NCBI RefSeq assembly: GCF_028550395.1
Contig: NZ_JAQQKW010000006.1
Location: forward strand, 204,995 to 268,994
DNA from: Asticcacaulis currens
GTDB taxonomy: Bacteria; Pseudomonadota; Alphaproteobacteria; Caulobacterales; Caulobacteraceae
Length of the DNA: 64,000 nucleotides
Reading direction: 5' to 3'
Below the pieces are notes generated by a model. It ran no database searches. It was not told where the DNA came from and saw only the letters and a list, made by a program, of their open reading frames with translations. Shown here one piece after another: positions 7,606-15,362 of the stretch. How positions within the stretch are numbered: position 1 is the first letter of the stretch; every line of letters begins with the position of its first letter. The translations under genes and the position numbers were made by a program.

Positions 7606-8448
7606 ATGGGCAAGGGCATGAAGGCGGGCGTTTTGGTCGCCGTAGCCGGTATAGCCGTAGCGGCGGGCGCGCAGGCGGCCACGCAGGTGGAACTGAAGAA
7701 CATGGCGGCACGCGTCATCGTCACGCCGGAAAACCGCAGCGACGTGCAACTGACCGTCAATTACGGCAAGGCCGATCTGCCGAAGATTCTGGTTACGACG
7801 ACGGGCGACAAGCTGGTGGCGTCCGGTCAGTTGCGTAAACGCAGCTATAGCTGTGCCCGCAATCAGACGGTTCGCATCGACGGCAAGGGGGCGGTGGCTG
7901 TGTCCGACCTGCCCGTCGTCTATCTGCGCGTACCTATGGACGCCAGGGTGGCCTCCGAAGGCGCCGTCTATGGCCGTATCGGTGCCACGAAAACTCTGGA
8001 ATTTGCGCTGGGTGGCTGCGGCGACTGGACCACGGATACGGTGCAGGGCAAGGCCGAACTGAATATCGGCGGCTCAGGCAGTATCCGCGCCGCTGACGCC
8101 GCAGAGGCTGAAGTCGCCGTCGGCGGCTCGGGCGACATCTATCTGGCGCGCGTCAAGTCCCTGTCGGGTGCCATCGGTGGCTCGGGCTCCATCAATGTGG
8201 CCGAGGTGGCCGGGCCCGTGGAAATCGCCATTGGCGGCTCTGGCGACGTGCGGATTGAAAAAGGTGTCGCGCCCAAGGTGGACGTGTCGATTGCCGGTTC
8301 CGGGAATGTGCGCTTCGGCGGTGAAGCGGGCGATGTGGATGTGTCCATCGTCGGCGCCGGCGACGTGTCCGTGCGCAAGGTCACGGGCCGTGTCTCGCGT
8401 TCGGTCATGGGATCGGGCCGGGTTCACATCGGTGAGGGCGGTCGCTGA
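7606..8448 (+). CDS. DUF2807 (head GIN) beta-repeat protein, exported
   Basis: A 280-residue exported protein of the DUF2807 (putative adhesin head, GIN) group; no biochemical role is known. A signal peptide is followed by an N-terminal region ending in a GGCGDW motif. Then come about seven copies of a 20-residue repeat, each opening with G-(G/A)-(S/A)-G and alternating hydrophobic residues (GGSGSIRAAD, GGSGDIYLAR, GGSGSINVAE and so on). The pattern predicts a right-handed beta-solenoid. I start at the ATG at 7606, which gives a clean signal peptide and has AGGGG about 10 bases upstream. In-frame ATG 7570 and TTG 7564 would add about 12 to 14 unlikely residues. Confidence 0.82.
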   Translation: MGKGMKAGVLVAVAGIAVAAGAQAATQVELKNMAARVIVTPENRSDVQLTVNYGKADLPKILVTTTGDKLVASGQLRKRSYSCARNQTVRIDGKGAVAVSDLPVVYLRVPMDARVASEGAVYGRIGATKTLEFALGGCGDWTTDTVQGKAELNIGGSGSIRAADAAEAEVAVGGSGDIYLARVKSLSGAIGGSGSINVAEVAGPVEIAIGGSGDVRIEKGVAPKVDVSIAGSGNVRFGGEAGDVDVSIVGAGDVSVRKVTGRVSRSVMGSGRVHIGEGGR

Positions 8449-8500
8449 CATAATTGAGTATTCGGTCAGGTGTAAGATGCATCCGACGACGTAATCTCCG

Positions 8501-8617
8501 CCTGCACTTTCCGGGGCAGGTGGCGATCAGGAGAAGGGCCTGATCTTTCGGTCTTGCAATTCTCTGGTTCTCCATAAACTCAGACGCGGCGGCCCTTGTG
8601 ACCGTCGCGTTTTTTTT
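8501..8617 (+). terminator. Tandem hairpins ending in a strong intrinsic terminator
   Basis: Two hairpins, CCTGC/GCAGG (8501-8520) and GATCAGG/CCTGATC (8525-8545), precede a strong terminator. In the terminator, 8584-8592 (ACGCGGCGG) pairs with 8602-8610 (CCGTCGCGT), followed by seven T. It ends the DUF2807 transcript. The extra structure upstream could be a long 3' UTR or a small RNA; nothing here separates the two. Confidence 0.75.
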
Positions 8618-8690
8618 GTCACCGTACCGTCTTTTGACAAGAGGGGGCGACTGCGTTAACCCTTGAGGCTGGACTTGGGGGAGGGGTGTC

Positions 8691-9488
8691 ATGCAGACCT
8701 TGGTGGATGGCCTGTCGGTGCTTGGCGGATGGCGCATCAATTTCATGCAGTTTGTCGCTATCGGTACCATACTGTGTGTCTTCGTCATTCAGGGTTTTCG
8801 CATCAATCAGGAGTATCAGCGCGCCGTCGTCTATCGGTTGGGGCGCTTCGTCAATGTGCGCGGGCCGGGCCTGTTCTGGATCATTCCCTTCATCGAATGG
8901 AGCACCAAGGTCGATGTGCGGATACTTTCGGTCAATCTCCAGACTCAGGAGACGCTGAGCCGCGACGGCGTGGCGGTGAAGGTCAACGCCGTCGTTTGGT
9001 ACTGCATCGACAACCCGGCCAAGGCGGTCAACAGCGTGCTCGACCCGCATACGGCCGTGCTTCAGGCGGCGGAAACCTCCCTGCGGGATGTGATCGGGCA
9101 GCACGATCTGGACGCCATCCTTAAGAGCCGCGAACAGATCAACGCGCTTCTGATGACTCAGCTTGACCGCGCGGCCAACAAGTGGGGCGTGGATATCGAC
9201 GCCGTGGAAATGCGCGATCTCGACATTCCGGTGCAGATGCAGCGTGCCTTGGCTCAGGAAGCCGAAGCGACCCGTGAAGCCAAGGCTCGCCTGATCAAGG
9301 CGCAGGGCGAACAGGCGGCCTCAGAGACGCTCCGCGCCGCCGCCATGGCCATTGCCGAGGCACCGGGCGCGATGGAACTGCGCCGCCTCCAGACCTTGCA
9401 GGAGATTGGCACGGAACAGAATTCGACCATCATCCTTGGCTTCCCGCAGGAACTGCTGCACGCGGCGAAGCGTCTGTCTGGTGAATAA
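8691..9488 (+). CDS. Slipin / stomatin-like SPFH-domain membrane protein
   Basis: A 265-residue SPFH-domain protein of the slipin group, which scaffolds membrane microdomains and often controls a membrane protease. A single N-terminal membrane segment (FVAIGTILCVFVIQGF) precedes the SPFH core with its signatures YQRAVVYRLGRF, GPGLFWIIPFIE and VDVRILSVNLQTQETLSRDGVAVKVNAVV. A long Ala/Glu-rich coiled-coil helix follows. GGGGGAGGGG lies just upstream of the ATG. Slipins usually sit beside an NfeD-type protease; none is adjacent here, so any partner is encoded elsewhere. The family assignment is firm. Confidence 0.92.
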   Translation: MQTLVDGLSVLGGWRINFMQFVAIGTILCVFVIQGFRINQEYQRAVVYRLGRFVNVRGPGLFWIIPFIEWSTKVDVRILSVNLQTQETLSRDGVAVKVNAVVWYCIDNPAKAVNSVLDPHTAVLQAAETSLRDVIGQHDLDAILKSREQINALLMTQLDRAANKWGVDIDAVEMRDLDIPVQMQRALAQEAEATREAKARLIKAQGEQAASETLRAAAMAIAEAPGAMELRRLQTLQEIGTEQNSTIILGFPQELLHAAKRLSGE

Positions 9489-9595
9489 CAAGTTTTTGGT
9501 GGATTTTGCGTGGCGGTGGCTTGCCCTTTGCCCCAACCGCTGATACACGCGACTTCCTCTGAAACCGCCGTGTTATGACAGGGCCGGTTTCTTAT

Positions 9596-9671
9596 AGGGG
9601 TATAGCTCAGCTGGTAGAGCGCCGGTCTCCAAAACCGGAAGTCGTGGGTTCGAGTCCCTCTGCCCCTGCCA
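9596..9671 (+). tRNA. tRNA-Trp (anticodon CCA)
   Basis: A complete 76-base cloverleaf with encoded CCA. The acceptor stem is AGGGGTA/TGCCCCT, the D-arm contains AGCTCAGCTGGTAGAGC, the anticodon CCA is at 9629-9631, and the T-arm has GGTTCGAGTCC. It lies just upstream of secE-nusG, the usual position for tRNA-Trp in bacteria. Confidence 0.97.
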
Positions 9672-9679
9672 TTTCATCG

Positions 9680-9717
9680 CAAATGAGGCTTGAAATCGCG
9701 ATTTCGAGCCTCATTTG
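9680..9717. repeat. 38-base near-perfect palindrome between tRNA-Trp and secE
   Basis: Bases 9680-9698 and 9699-9717 are reverse complements except for one position that can still form G-U, giving a 19-base-pair stem with no spacer. There is no T-run, so it is not a standard terminator. Its position after a tRNA and 43 bases before secE suggests an RNA processing or attenuation structure in the tRNA-Trp/secE transcript. Confidence 0.7.
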
Positions 9718-9759
9718 TGTTGGAAGCGCACCCCTGAATAAAGCTGGACGAGAACACTT

Positions 9760-10062
9760 ATGGCCAAAAAGCCCCCTTCGACCCCGACGGTAGACAGCGC
9801 GCGCAAAGTCGCGGTCGCCCCCGTGGCTGCGGCCAAGGCGACCGGCAGCGAAGCCGTCATCCCGAAGAAGCGTACCAGCCCGGCCAAATTCTTTCAGGAA
9901 GTCCGTCAGGAAGCGCGCAAGATCACCTGGACCTCGCGCAAGGAAACCTGGATCACCACGGTGATGGTGTTCATCATGGTCGTCGTCGCCTGTGCGTTCT
10001 TCTATATCGTTGACGGCGGACTGGGATTCGCGGTCAACTCGCTCATCAATCTCGGACGTTAA
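9760..10062 (+). CDS. secE: Preprotein translocase subunit SecE
   Basis: SecE is the small essential subunit of the SecYEG protein-export channel in the inner membrane. At 100 residues it has the single-span form typical of most bacteria. A cytosolic, Lys/Ala/Pro-rich N-terminus leads into the conserved amphipathic helix FFQEVRQEARKITWTSRKET, then one membrane span (VMVFIMVVVACAFFYIV). It follows tRNA-Trp and ends 13 bases before nusG, as in most proteobacteria. Confidence 0.95.
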   Translation: MAKKPPSTPTVDSARKVAVAPVAAAKATGSEAVIPKKRTSPAKFFQEVRQEARKITWTSRKETWITTVMVFIMVVVACAFFYIVDGGLGFAVNSLINLGR

Positions 10063-10075
10063 GGGCTCACAACAC

Positions 10076-10645
10076 ATGGCCGAAACCCTGGAAGCGACGC
10101 TCGCACCGAACCCCAAGCACAAGTGGTACATCGTCCACGCCTATTCCAACTTTGAAAAGAAGGTGGCCGAATCCCTGCGCGAGCAGGCCAAGGCGCAGGG
10201 CCTTGAGGACAAATTCTCCGAAATCCTCGTCCCCACCGAAGAAGTCGTCGAAGTCCGTCGCGGCCGCAAGTTCAACTCCGAACGCAAATTCTTCCCCGGC
10301 TATGTGCTGGTGAAGATGGAACTGACCGACGAAGCCTTCCACCTCGTCAAGAATACCCCCAAGGTCACCGGCTTCCTCGGTTCGGGCTCCAAGCCCATGC
10401 CGGTCTCCGAAAAGGAAGTGCAGCGCATCGTCGGTAATGTCGAAGTCGCCGCCGAAAAGCCCAAGACCGTCCTGTCCTTCGACATCGGCGAAAAGATCAA
10501 GGTCACCGACGGCCCCTTCGCCTCGTTCGATGGCGTGGTCGAAAGCGTCGATCAGGAACACGCCCGCCTCAAGGTCTCGGTGTCGATCTTCGGTCGCGCC
10601 ACCCCGGTCGATCTGGAATTCGGTCAGGTCGAAAAGACCGTCTGA
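10076..10645 (+). CDS. nusG: Transcription termination/antitermination factor NusG
   Basis: NusG binds RNA polymerase, suppresses pausing and links transcription to Rho and to the ribosome. This 189-residue copy has the NGN domain (KWYIVHAYSNFEKKVAESL, FFPGYVLVKMELTDEAF) and the C-terminal KOW domain (GEKIKVTDGPFASFDGVVESVD). The ATG at 10076 (MAETLEA) is the start, 13 bases after the secE stop. An earlier in-frame start would overlap secE and adds unrelated residues. It ends at a strong terminator, so it is not read into rplK. Confidence 0.96.
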   Translation: MAETLEATLAPNPKHKWYIVHAYSNFEKKVAESLREQAKAQGLEDKFSEILVPTEEVVEVRRGRKFNSERKFFPGYVLVKMELTDEAFHLVKNTPKVTGFLGSGSKPMPVSEKEVQRIVGNVEVAAEKPKTVLSFDIGEKIKVTDGPFASFDGVVESVDQEHARLKVSVSIFGRATPVDLEFGQVEKTV

Positions 10646-10670
10646 TCGTATTCGCAAAATCCGTTTGCGC

Positions 10671-10707
10671 AAACTCCACATGGCTCGGCCGTGTGGGGTT
10701 TGTTTTT
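10671..10707 (+). terminator. Intrinsic terminator after nusG
   Basis: A ten-base arm AAACTCCACA (10671-10680) pairs with TGTGGGGTTT (10692-10701), followed by G and six T. It separates secE-nusG from the ribosomal protein genes downstream. Confidence 0.85.
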
Positions 10708-11093
10708 TGCCTTCTCGGCTTTCGGGTCAGGGTAAGATCCCGGGGTCAGTTGACCCCGGACCCCGGATGTCGGTGCGCGATTGCTGATGACTCAGTTTGA
10801 GGTTGGGAAGGGCTTTGGCCACCAAAAACACAAAAAAGCACGAACGGGAGCCTGTGGCACAGGTTTGCGCCTGACCTATCAAACCACAGATTACACAGAT
10901 TTCACAGATTATCCGTGTCTGCGTAACGCATAGGCGCGTAGCGCCAATCTGTGTCAATCTGTGAAATTTGTGGTTCAAAATCTTTCGGCGCGCAGCGCCC
11001 CTCACTCGCGCAGGCCGCACAAAGGTCAGGGCCCTGCGGGCCGGGCAGTTCAACGGCTCTTTTTCGTGGCCAACGCTTTATAGGTTTAGCCGT
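10708..11093. other. Gene-free stretch after nusG
   Basis: I see no gene here. It holds GGGGTCAGTTGACCCC, a 16-base palindrome at 10741-10756, and then the family 3 repeat element that fills most of the rest. The interval separates nusG from the rest of the ribosomal protein cluster. Confidence 0.6.
10810..11080. repeat. MITE-like element with CACAGAT inverted repeats, family 3 (copy 1)
   Basis: A non-coding element between nusG and the hypothetical gene. Its core is a large inverted repeat. The left arm (10882-10910) carries CACAGATT three times, and the right arm (10946-10975) carries the complementary AATCTGTG twice plus ATTTGTGG. Between them is GGCGC-GTA-GCGCC. Outer ends are also inverted: TTTGGCCACCAAAAA (from 10814) against TTTTTCGTGGCCAACG (to 11075). 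A related element with GGCCACAGATG and CATCTGTGTCATCTGTGG occurs at 26982-27130. No transposase is present. Confidence 0.65.
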
Positions 11094-11795
11094 TCACCCT
11101 GTATCCAGCGGGAAGAGATCAGGCCACAACAGGTTGAGGTCCGCGCGGCTAAACTGCTTGAGCCCTTTCAGGATCGTCTCCCGCGTCTCGCCCCTGGCAT
11201 AAAAGGCGCTGAGCCGGTCACCGTGGATGATTTCCACATCCTCATCATGGATCAGACCGAAATCGTGGTACGCCAGCAAGGCATCTTGCGGTCGGGGGAT
11301 GGCCACTGTGTTCAGGACGCGCTCACGCAAGGCCGTCTCCTGCGGCGTCAGGGGCCGCGAAGGCGGCTTGCGCGGCTTGGGCATCCGAGGTTCGCGTTTA
11401 GCCTCCACCGGCGGTACGGACGCGGGCTGAGGTTTAGCTTCGGGATGCGGCTGTGTCCGGGCGCGCGTCGCGGCCCTCATCCGTTCAATCTGCGCCTTGA
11501 GTTCACCAACGGGATCGCGGTCCAGCCAGTGGCCGGGTTCGTCGGGCGTATTTTGCAGCTTTTGATTGTCAACGGCGGCGATGGGCTGCCTATGGGCCTG
11601 CCGCTCGGACGCATCGCAGCGGGCATAGAGGCGCTCGATCATCAGCGCCGTGCGGATACCCTTGGCGACTTCGTCCGGCGTTTCGGGTGCGTCCATCGCG
11701 GTCAGCGCCCTCAGCATCCGGTCCGCATAGGCATGCAAATGTGCGCGCCGCTGTTCCGGGGTCAAAGGGGCTGCCATGTCCGTCGTCTCGGTCAT
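11094..11795 (-). CDS. Hypothetical protein, basic and proline-rich centre
   Basis: I do not recognise a named family. The 233-residue product has a helical N-terminal third (TPEQRRAHLHAYADRMLRALTAM, then IRTALMIERLYARCDASERQA). A low-complexity basic Pro/Arg/Lys/Ala centre (about residues 115-160) follows. The acidic/aromatic C-terminal part ends in FSRADLNLLWPDLFPLDTG and contains DALLAYHDFGLIHDEDVEIIHGD. There is no signal peptide or membrane span. I start at the ATG at 11795 (MTETTDM); a longer frame to 11909 has no support. It lies opposite to, and splits, the nusG-rplK neighbourhood. The coding call rests on amino-acid composition and a sensible start. Confidence 0.65.
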   Translation of the reverse strand: MTETTDMAAPLTPEQRRAHLHAYADRMLRALTAMDAPETPDEVAKGIRTALMIERLYARCDASERQAHRQPIAAVDNQKLQNTPDEPGHWLDRDPVGELKAQIERMRAATRARTQPHPEAKPQPASVPPVEAKREPRMPKPRKPPSRPLTPQETALRERVLNTVAIPRPQDALLAYHDFGLIHDEDVEIIHGDRLSAFYARGETRETILKGLKQFSRADLNLLWPDLFPLDTG

Positions 11796-12046
11796 GCGCC
11801 CAAGGGTAACCGCGCTTTTTCCGGTGGGGATAGATTTCGCGCCCCTAAACCGGATGCAGGGGCTGTGCCCCTGCCCGCCGGAGGCTCTTGGTTTGCCACG
11901 AAATCGCATAATCGCCCTTGCGGTGACGGGGCTTTTCGTCTAAGGCACCCGCTCTTCGTCTTCGGACGGAGTTAAATCCGTGGAAGGGGCGACCCGCACC
12001 ACGGCTCACAACGTCCCAAAAGATCGGGACTTTATGGAGATATCCA

Positions 12047-12475
12047 ATGGCTAAGAAAATCCTGGGCTACATCAAGCTCCAGGTGAAGGCCGGCTCTGCC
12101 ACGCCTTCGCCCCCCATCGGCCCGGCTCTGGGTCAGCGCGGCGTCAACATCATGGGTTTCTGTAAGGAATTCAACGCCCGCACCGAAAACGTCGAAAAAG
12201 GCACGCCGCTCCCGACCATCATCACGGTCTATCAGGACAAGTCGTTCACCTTCGTCACCAAGACGCCGCCGGCCACCTTCTTCATCAAGCAGACGCTTGG
12301 TCTGAAGTCGGGTTCGCAAAAGCCCGGCCGTGACTCGGCGGGTTCGATCACCCGTCAGCAGCTGAAGGACATCGCTGAGAAGAAGATGAAGGATCTTTCG
12401 GCTCACGACATCGACGCCGCCGCCAAGATCATCGAGGGCTCGGCCCGTTCGATGGGTCTGAAGATCGTCGATTAA
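12047..12475 (+). CDS. rplK: 50S ribosomal protein L11
   Basis: L11 binds the GTPase-associated region of 23S rRNA and is needed for the stringent response. The 142-residue product shows the family hallmarks [36 protein letters not shown], with its conserved proline hinge, and a C-terminal [32 protein letters not shown] lies just before the ATG. Upstream there is a possible sigma-70-type promoter (TTGCGG at 11918, TCTAAG at 11939) and a GTCCC/GGGAC hairpin at 12013-12030. It is co-transcribed with rplA, 11 bases downstream. Confidence 0.97.
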   Translation: MAKKILGYIKLQVKAGSATPSPPIGPALGQRGVNIMGFCKEFNARTENVEKGTPLPTIITVYQDKSFTFVTKTPPATFFIKQTLGLKSGSQKPGRDSAGSITRQQLKDIAEKKMKDLSAHDIDAAAKIIEGSARSMGLKIVD

Positions 12476-12486
12476 GGGGAATTCTG

Positions 12487-13173
12487 ATGACCAAGATTGC
12501 AAAGCGCATTCAGGCCTGGAACGTCGAGGCCGACAAGCTGCACAACCTGACCGACGCTCTGGGCGTTGTGAAGGCCAATGCCAAGGCCAAGTTCGACGAG
12601 TCGGTCGAAATCGCCGTCAACCTGGGCGTTGACCCGCGTCACGCCGACCAGCAGGTCCGTGGCGTCGTTCAACTGCCGTCGGGCACGGGTAAGGACGTCC
12701 GCGTCGCCGTGTTCGCCAAGGACAAGAAGGCCGAGGAAGCTCTGGCCGCCGGTGCCGAAGTCGTGGGTGCCGAAGACCTGGTCGAAAAGATTCAGGGCGG
12801 CTTCATGGACTTTGACCGCGTTATCGCGTCTCCGGACATGATGGCTCTGGTCGGTCGCCTCGGTAAGGTGCTGGGCCCGCGCGGCCTGATGCCGAACCCG
12901 AAGGTCGGCACCGTGACCCCGAACGTCGCTCAGGCCGTCAAGGACGCCAAGTCGGGTGCCGTCGAATTCCGCGTCGAAAAGGCCGGTATCGTGCACGCCG
13001 GCATCGGCAAGACCTCGTTCACGGTCGAGCAGCTCGAAGCCAATGCCAAGGCTCTGGTGGACGCCCTCGTGAAGGCTCGTCCGTCGGGTGCCAAGGGTCT
13101 CTATGTGAAGAAGATCTCGCTGTCTTCGACCATGGGCCCAGGCGTGAAGGTCGATACCTCTTCCGCGCTCTAA
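12487..13173 (+). CDS. rplA: 50S ribosomal protein L1
   Basis: L1 forms the mobile stalk that guides deacylated tRNA from the E site, and in many bacteria represses its own operon by binding the leader mRNA. The 228-residue product has [25 protein letters not shown], the conserved region [22 protein letters not shown] and [19 protein letters not shown]. It follows rplK and ends before a strong terminator. Unusually, rplJ does not come next; two opposite-strand genes intervene. Confidence 0.97.
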   Translation: MTKIAKRIQAWNVEADKLHNLTDALGVVKANAKAKFDESVEIAVNLGVDPRHADQQVRGVVQLPSGTGKDVRVAVFAKDKKAEEALAAGAEVVGAEDLVEKIQGGFMDFDRVIASPDMMALVGRLGKVLGPRGLMPNPKVGTVTPNVAQAVKDAKSGAVEFRVEKAGIVHAGIGKTSFTVEQLEANAKALVDALVKARPSGAKGLYVKKISLSSTMGPGVKVDTSSAL

Positions 13174-13205
13174 ATCGCGCTGACGGGCTGCAAACCCTCA
13201 TCTGC

Positions 13206-13253
13206 TTGCGATACGGTGCTCACGTACTGAAGTACGCTGCGCTCCGTTTCTCA
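13206..13253. repeat. Imperfect palindrome around GTACTGAAGTAC
   Basis: Just after rplA, CGGTGCTCACGTACT is followed by AGTACGCTGCGCTCCG, an imperfect inverted repeat centred on GTACTGAAGTAC. It lies upstream of the terminator and resembles scattered REP-type elements. Only one copy is in this window. Confidence 0.4.
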
Positions 13254-13298
13254 TCAGCTAACGGTTTTCGCCACGCCATCCCGATTTAATGATTTTAA

Positions 13299-13329
13299 AA
13301 AGCCGCTCCGGCAACGGGGCGGCTTTTTT
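13299..13329 (+). terminator. Intrinsic terminator after rplK-rplA
   Basis: AAGCCGCTCCG pairs with CGGGGCGGCTT (one G-U) across a GCAA tetraloop, then six T. It lies just before the stop of the convergent miaE and ends the L11-L1 transcript. Confidence 0.9.
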
Positions 13330-13339
13330 GCGTCTGGCT

Positions 13340-13960
13340 TCAGGCCGCCACGAGCGTCGGTAAGCCGCTATGGAAGCGGAACTCCGGGTCGGGGTCGTGG
13401 ATCAGGGCCTGTTCCACCGGGCGGATGGCGTCGATGCGCGCCGCAATGTCGTCGGCGTCGCCATAGAGGTGCGCCAGTTTGAGATAGTTGCGGAAATGGC
13501 GGCCCTCGCTGTCGAGCAGGCCCTTATAGAACTTGCCCAATTCGTCATCGAGATATGGATAGAGCGCCGCGAAGCGCTCGCACGAACGCGCCTCGATAAA
13601 GGCTGAGATGACCAGAATATCGGTCATCATGCCGGGTTCCGTTCGCCGGACCATGGTGCGCAGCCCGGAGGCGTAACGTGCCGCTGACAGCGGGCGCAGG
13701 GCGATGCCGCGCTTCCTGATCAGCTTCATCACCTGTTCGTGGTGGACCAGCTCCTCGCGCGCCAGCCGGCTCATGGCGTCCACCAACTCGGCATGGGTCT
13801 GATACTTGGCCATCAGGTTGATGGCGTTGGAAGCCGCCTTGTACTCGCACGCCTTGTGATCGAGCAGGAGAATGTCCTGATGAGCCAGGGCGGCTTCAAT
13901 CCATTCGGGCGGTGTCGCAGAGCCCAGAAAGGCCAGTATGTCGTCAAGATCGGTACGCAT
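13340..13960 (-). CDS. miaE: tRNA-(ms2io6A)37 hydroxylase MiaE
   Basis: MiaE is an O2-dependent di-iron enzyme that hydroxylates the isopentenyl group of 2-methylthio-isopentenyl-adenosine at tRNA position 37. The 206-residue product has the ferritin-like set of metal ligands in the expected order: the Glu of KACEYKA, REELVHHEQV (Glu and His), IEARSCERF and SEGRHFRNY (Glu and His). Its length matches the family. Its first codons overlap the end of the upstream regulator by 17 bases, so the two are one transcript. The location inside the ribosomal protein cluster is unusual. Confidence 0.9.
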   Translation of the reverse strand: MRTDLDDILAFLGSATPPEWIEAALAHQDILLLDHKACEYKAASNAINLMAKYQTHAELVDAMSRLAREELVHHEQVMKLIRKRGIALRPLSAARYASGLRTMVRRTEPGMMTDILVISAFIEARSCERFAALYPYLDDELGKFYKGLLDSEGRHFRNYLKLAHLYGDADDIAARIDAIRPVEQALIHDPDPEFRFHSGLPTLVAA

Positions 13961-14972
13961 AGCCTGCCTCTGCCAAATCTGGTGACGGCGCGCAAGCTAC
14001 AGCCGGCGCTAAACGCTGAAAGGTCTGGCGGTAGGCCGTGGGCGTGGTCGAAAGCTGTTCCCGGAAATGGTGGCGGAAGTTGGCGGCGCTGCCGAAACCG
14101 CAGGTGTGAGCGATCAGGTCGATACTGTCCGTCGTGGCCTCCAGAAGGTCGCGTGCGGTTTGCAAGCGAACCTGCATCAGCCATTTGGCGGGCGTTGTCC
14201 CCGTGGCTTCTTCGAAACGGCGCAGGAAGGTGCGTTCACTCATACCCGCCCGGCGGGCCAGTTGCGCCACCGTGTGCGGCTGATCCAGGCATTCGCGCAG
14301 GTAGTCGAGCAGGGGCCCCAGCCGGTTGCGTTCATATTCGATGGGAACGGACCTCTGGATATACTGTGCCTGACCGCCGTCGCGGTGTGGTGGCACCACG
14401 AGGCGTCGGGCGACCTTGTTGGCGGCTTCCGGGCCGAAATCGCGGCGGATGACGTGCAGGCACAGGTCGATCCCGGCGGCACTCCCGGCCGAGGTCAGGA
14501 TCTGCCCCTCGTCGATATACAGAACGTCCGGCACCAGCTCGACCTCCGGCCAGTGGCATTTGACGTGCTCAACGTACTTCCAGTGGGTCGTGGCGCGCCG
14601 TCCTTTGAGCAGCCCGGCGGCGGCCAGCACAAAGGCCCCGGAGCAGATGGTGACGATGCGGGCCCCGCGCGCATAGGCGCGCTGGATCAGGGCCACCAGA
14701 TCATTGGAAATGGGCTTGTCCAGCGGCCAGCCGGGGATGATCAGCGTGCCCGCGGTGTCCAGCCACGGGCGCGGCCCTGTGGCCGCGAGTGAGAGGCCCG
14801 CCGTCGTGCGGCAGGGACCGTCTTCGACATTGACCACCTGAAAGCGATACCAGTCCGGCCCCATTTCCGGGCGTTCCAGACCGAACAGCTCAACAGCGAT
14901 CGAAAACTCAAACAAGGGCATCCCGTCGAAGGCTAGGGCGCAGACATCGTGATTGAGCAGGGTCTTTGGCAT
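13944..14972 (-). CDS. GlxA/FtrA-type transcriptional regulator (DJ-1/PfpI + AraC HTH)
   Basis: A 342-residue regulator with a DJ-1/PfpI-like sensor domain in the N-terminal half (VCALAFDGMPLFEFSIAVELFGL, and VTICSGAFVLAAAGLL with the nucleophile-elbow Cys). An AraC/XylS DNA-binding domain makes the C-terminus (VAQLARRAGMSERTFLRRF, then IAHTCGFGSAANFRHHFRE). The family is usually called FtrA or GlxA; the ligand cannot be told from sequence. I choose the ATG at 14972 (MPKTLLNHDV) over a TTG at 15002. It overlaps miaE by 17 bases. Whether it regulates miaE, itself or distant genes is unknown. Confidence 0.87.
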   Translation of the reverse strand: MPKTLLNHDVCALAFDGMPLFEFSIAVELFGLERPEMGPDWYRFQVVNVEDGPCRTTAGLSLAATGPRPWLDTAGTLIIPGWPLDKPISNDLVALIQRAYARGARIVTICSGAFVLAAAGLLKGRRATTHWKYVEHVKCHWPEVELVPDVLYIDEGQILTSAGSAAGIDLCLHVIRRDFGPEAANKVARRLVVPPHRDGGQAQYIQRSVPIEYERNRLGPLLDYLRECLDQPHTVAQLARRAGMSERTFLRRFEEATGTTPAKWLMQVRLQTARDLLEATTDSIDLIAHTCGFGSAANFRHHFREQLSTTPTAYRQTFQRLAPAVACAPSPDLAEAGYAYRS

Positions 14973-15362
14973 GATTTTATCTTTCGGGCCAATATCTGCC
15001 AAAAGCCATAGCGCCGAACCGCGGCCAACGCAATAAATGTCAGGGGCCTCTTGCTTTTGCGGCGACTTACGGGTAAGGGACCCGCCTCGGTGTGGGAATT
15101 TCGGTTTCCCTCCGTTCTGTCCGAGACCTTCGTGGGAGCAGGGGCCGCCTGTTCCATAAGTTTCCGGTAGCCGCCGGAACCCGAATATAGACGGGACGCG
15201 AAACGCCTCTAGGATTTCATGCCTGCCTTAAGGGCAGCGTGGTCTGGTTGCCTTTGCCTCTCATCATGGACAGTGACTTTGCCGTTCCGGGTAACCGGGA
15301 CGTTTAAGTCGTTTCACCTTTGCGGGATTGTCCCGCAAAGCAATCCTCAATTGGAGGCCACA
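14973..15362 (+). promoter_or_regulatory. rplJ upstream region, possible L10 leader
   Basis: A 390-base gap with no gene, between the divergent regulator and rplJ. The last 150 bases are rich in hairpins. CTGCC/GGCAG flanks TTAAG near 15227-15240. CGTTCCGG (15283-15290) pairs with CCGGGACG (15295-15302). CTTTGCGGGA (15318-15327) pairs perfectly with TCCCGCAAAG (15331-15340), 22 bases before the ATG. In many bacteria L10 bound to L7/L12 represses this operon at such a leader. The identity as an L10 leader is inferred from position and structure. Confidence 0.45.

Noticed and set aside
10708..11093. Remnant insertion sequence after nusG
   Set aside because: Outer inverted ends exist but there is no transposase remnant in any frame; kept as a repeat element only.
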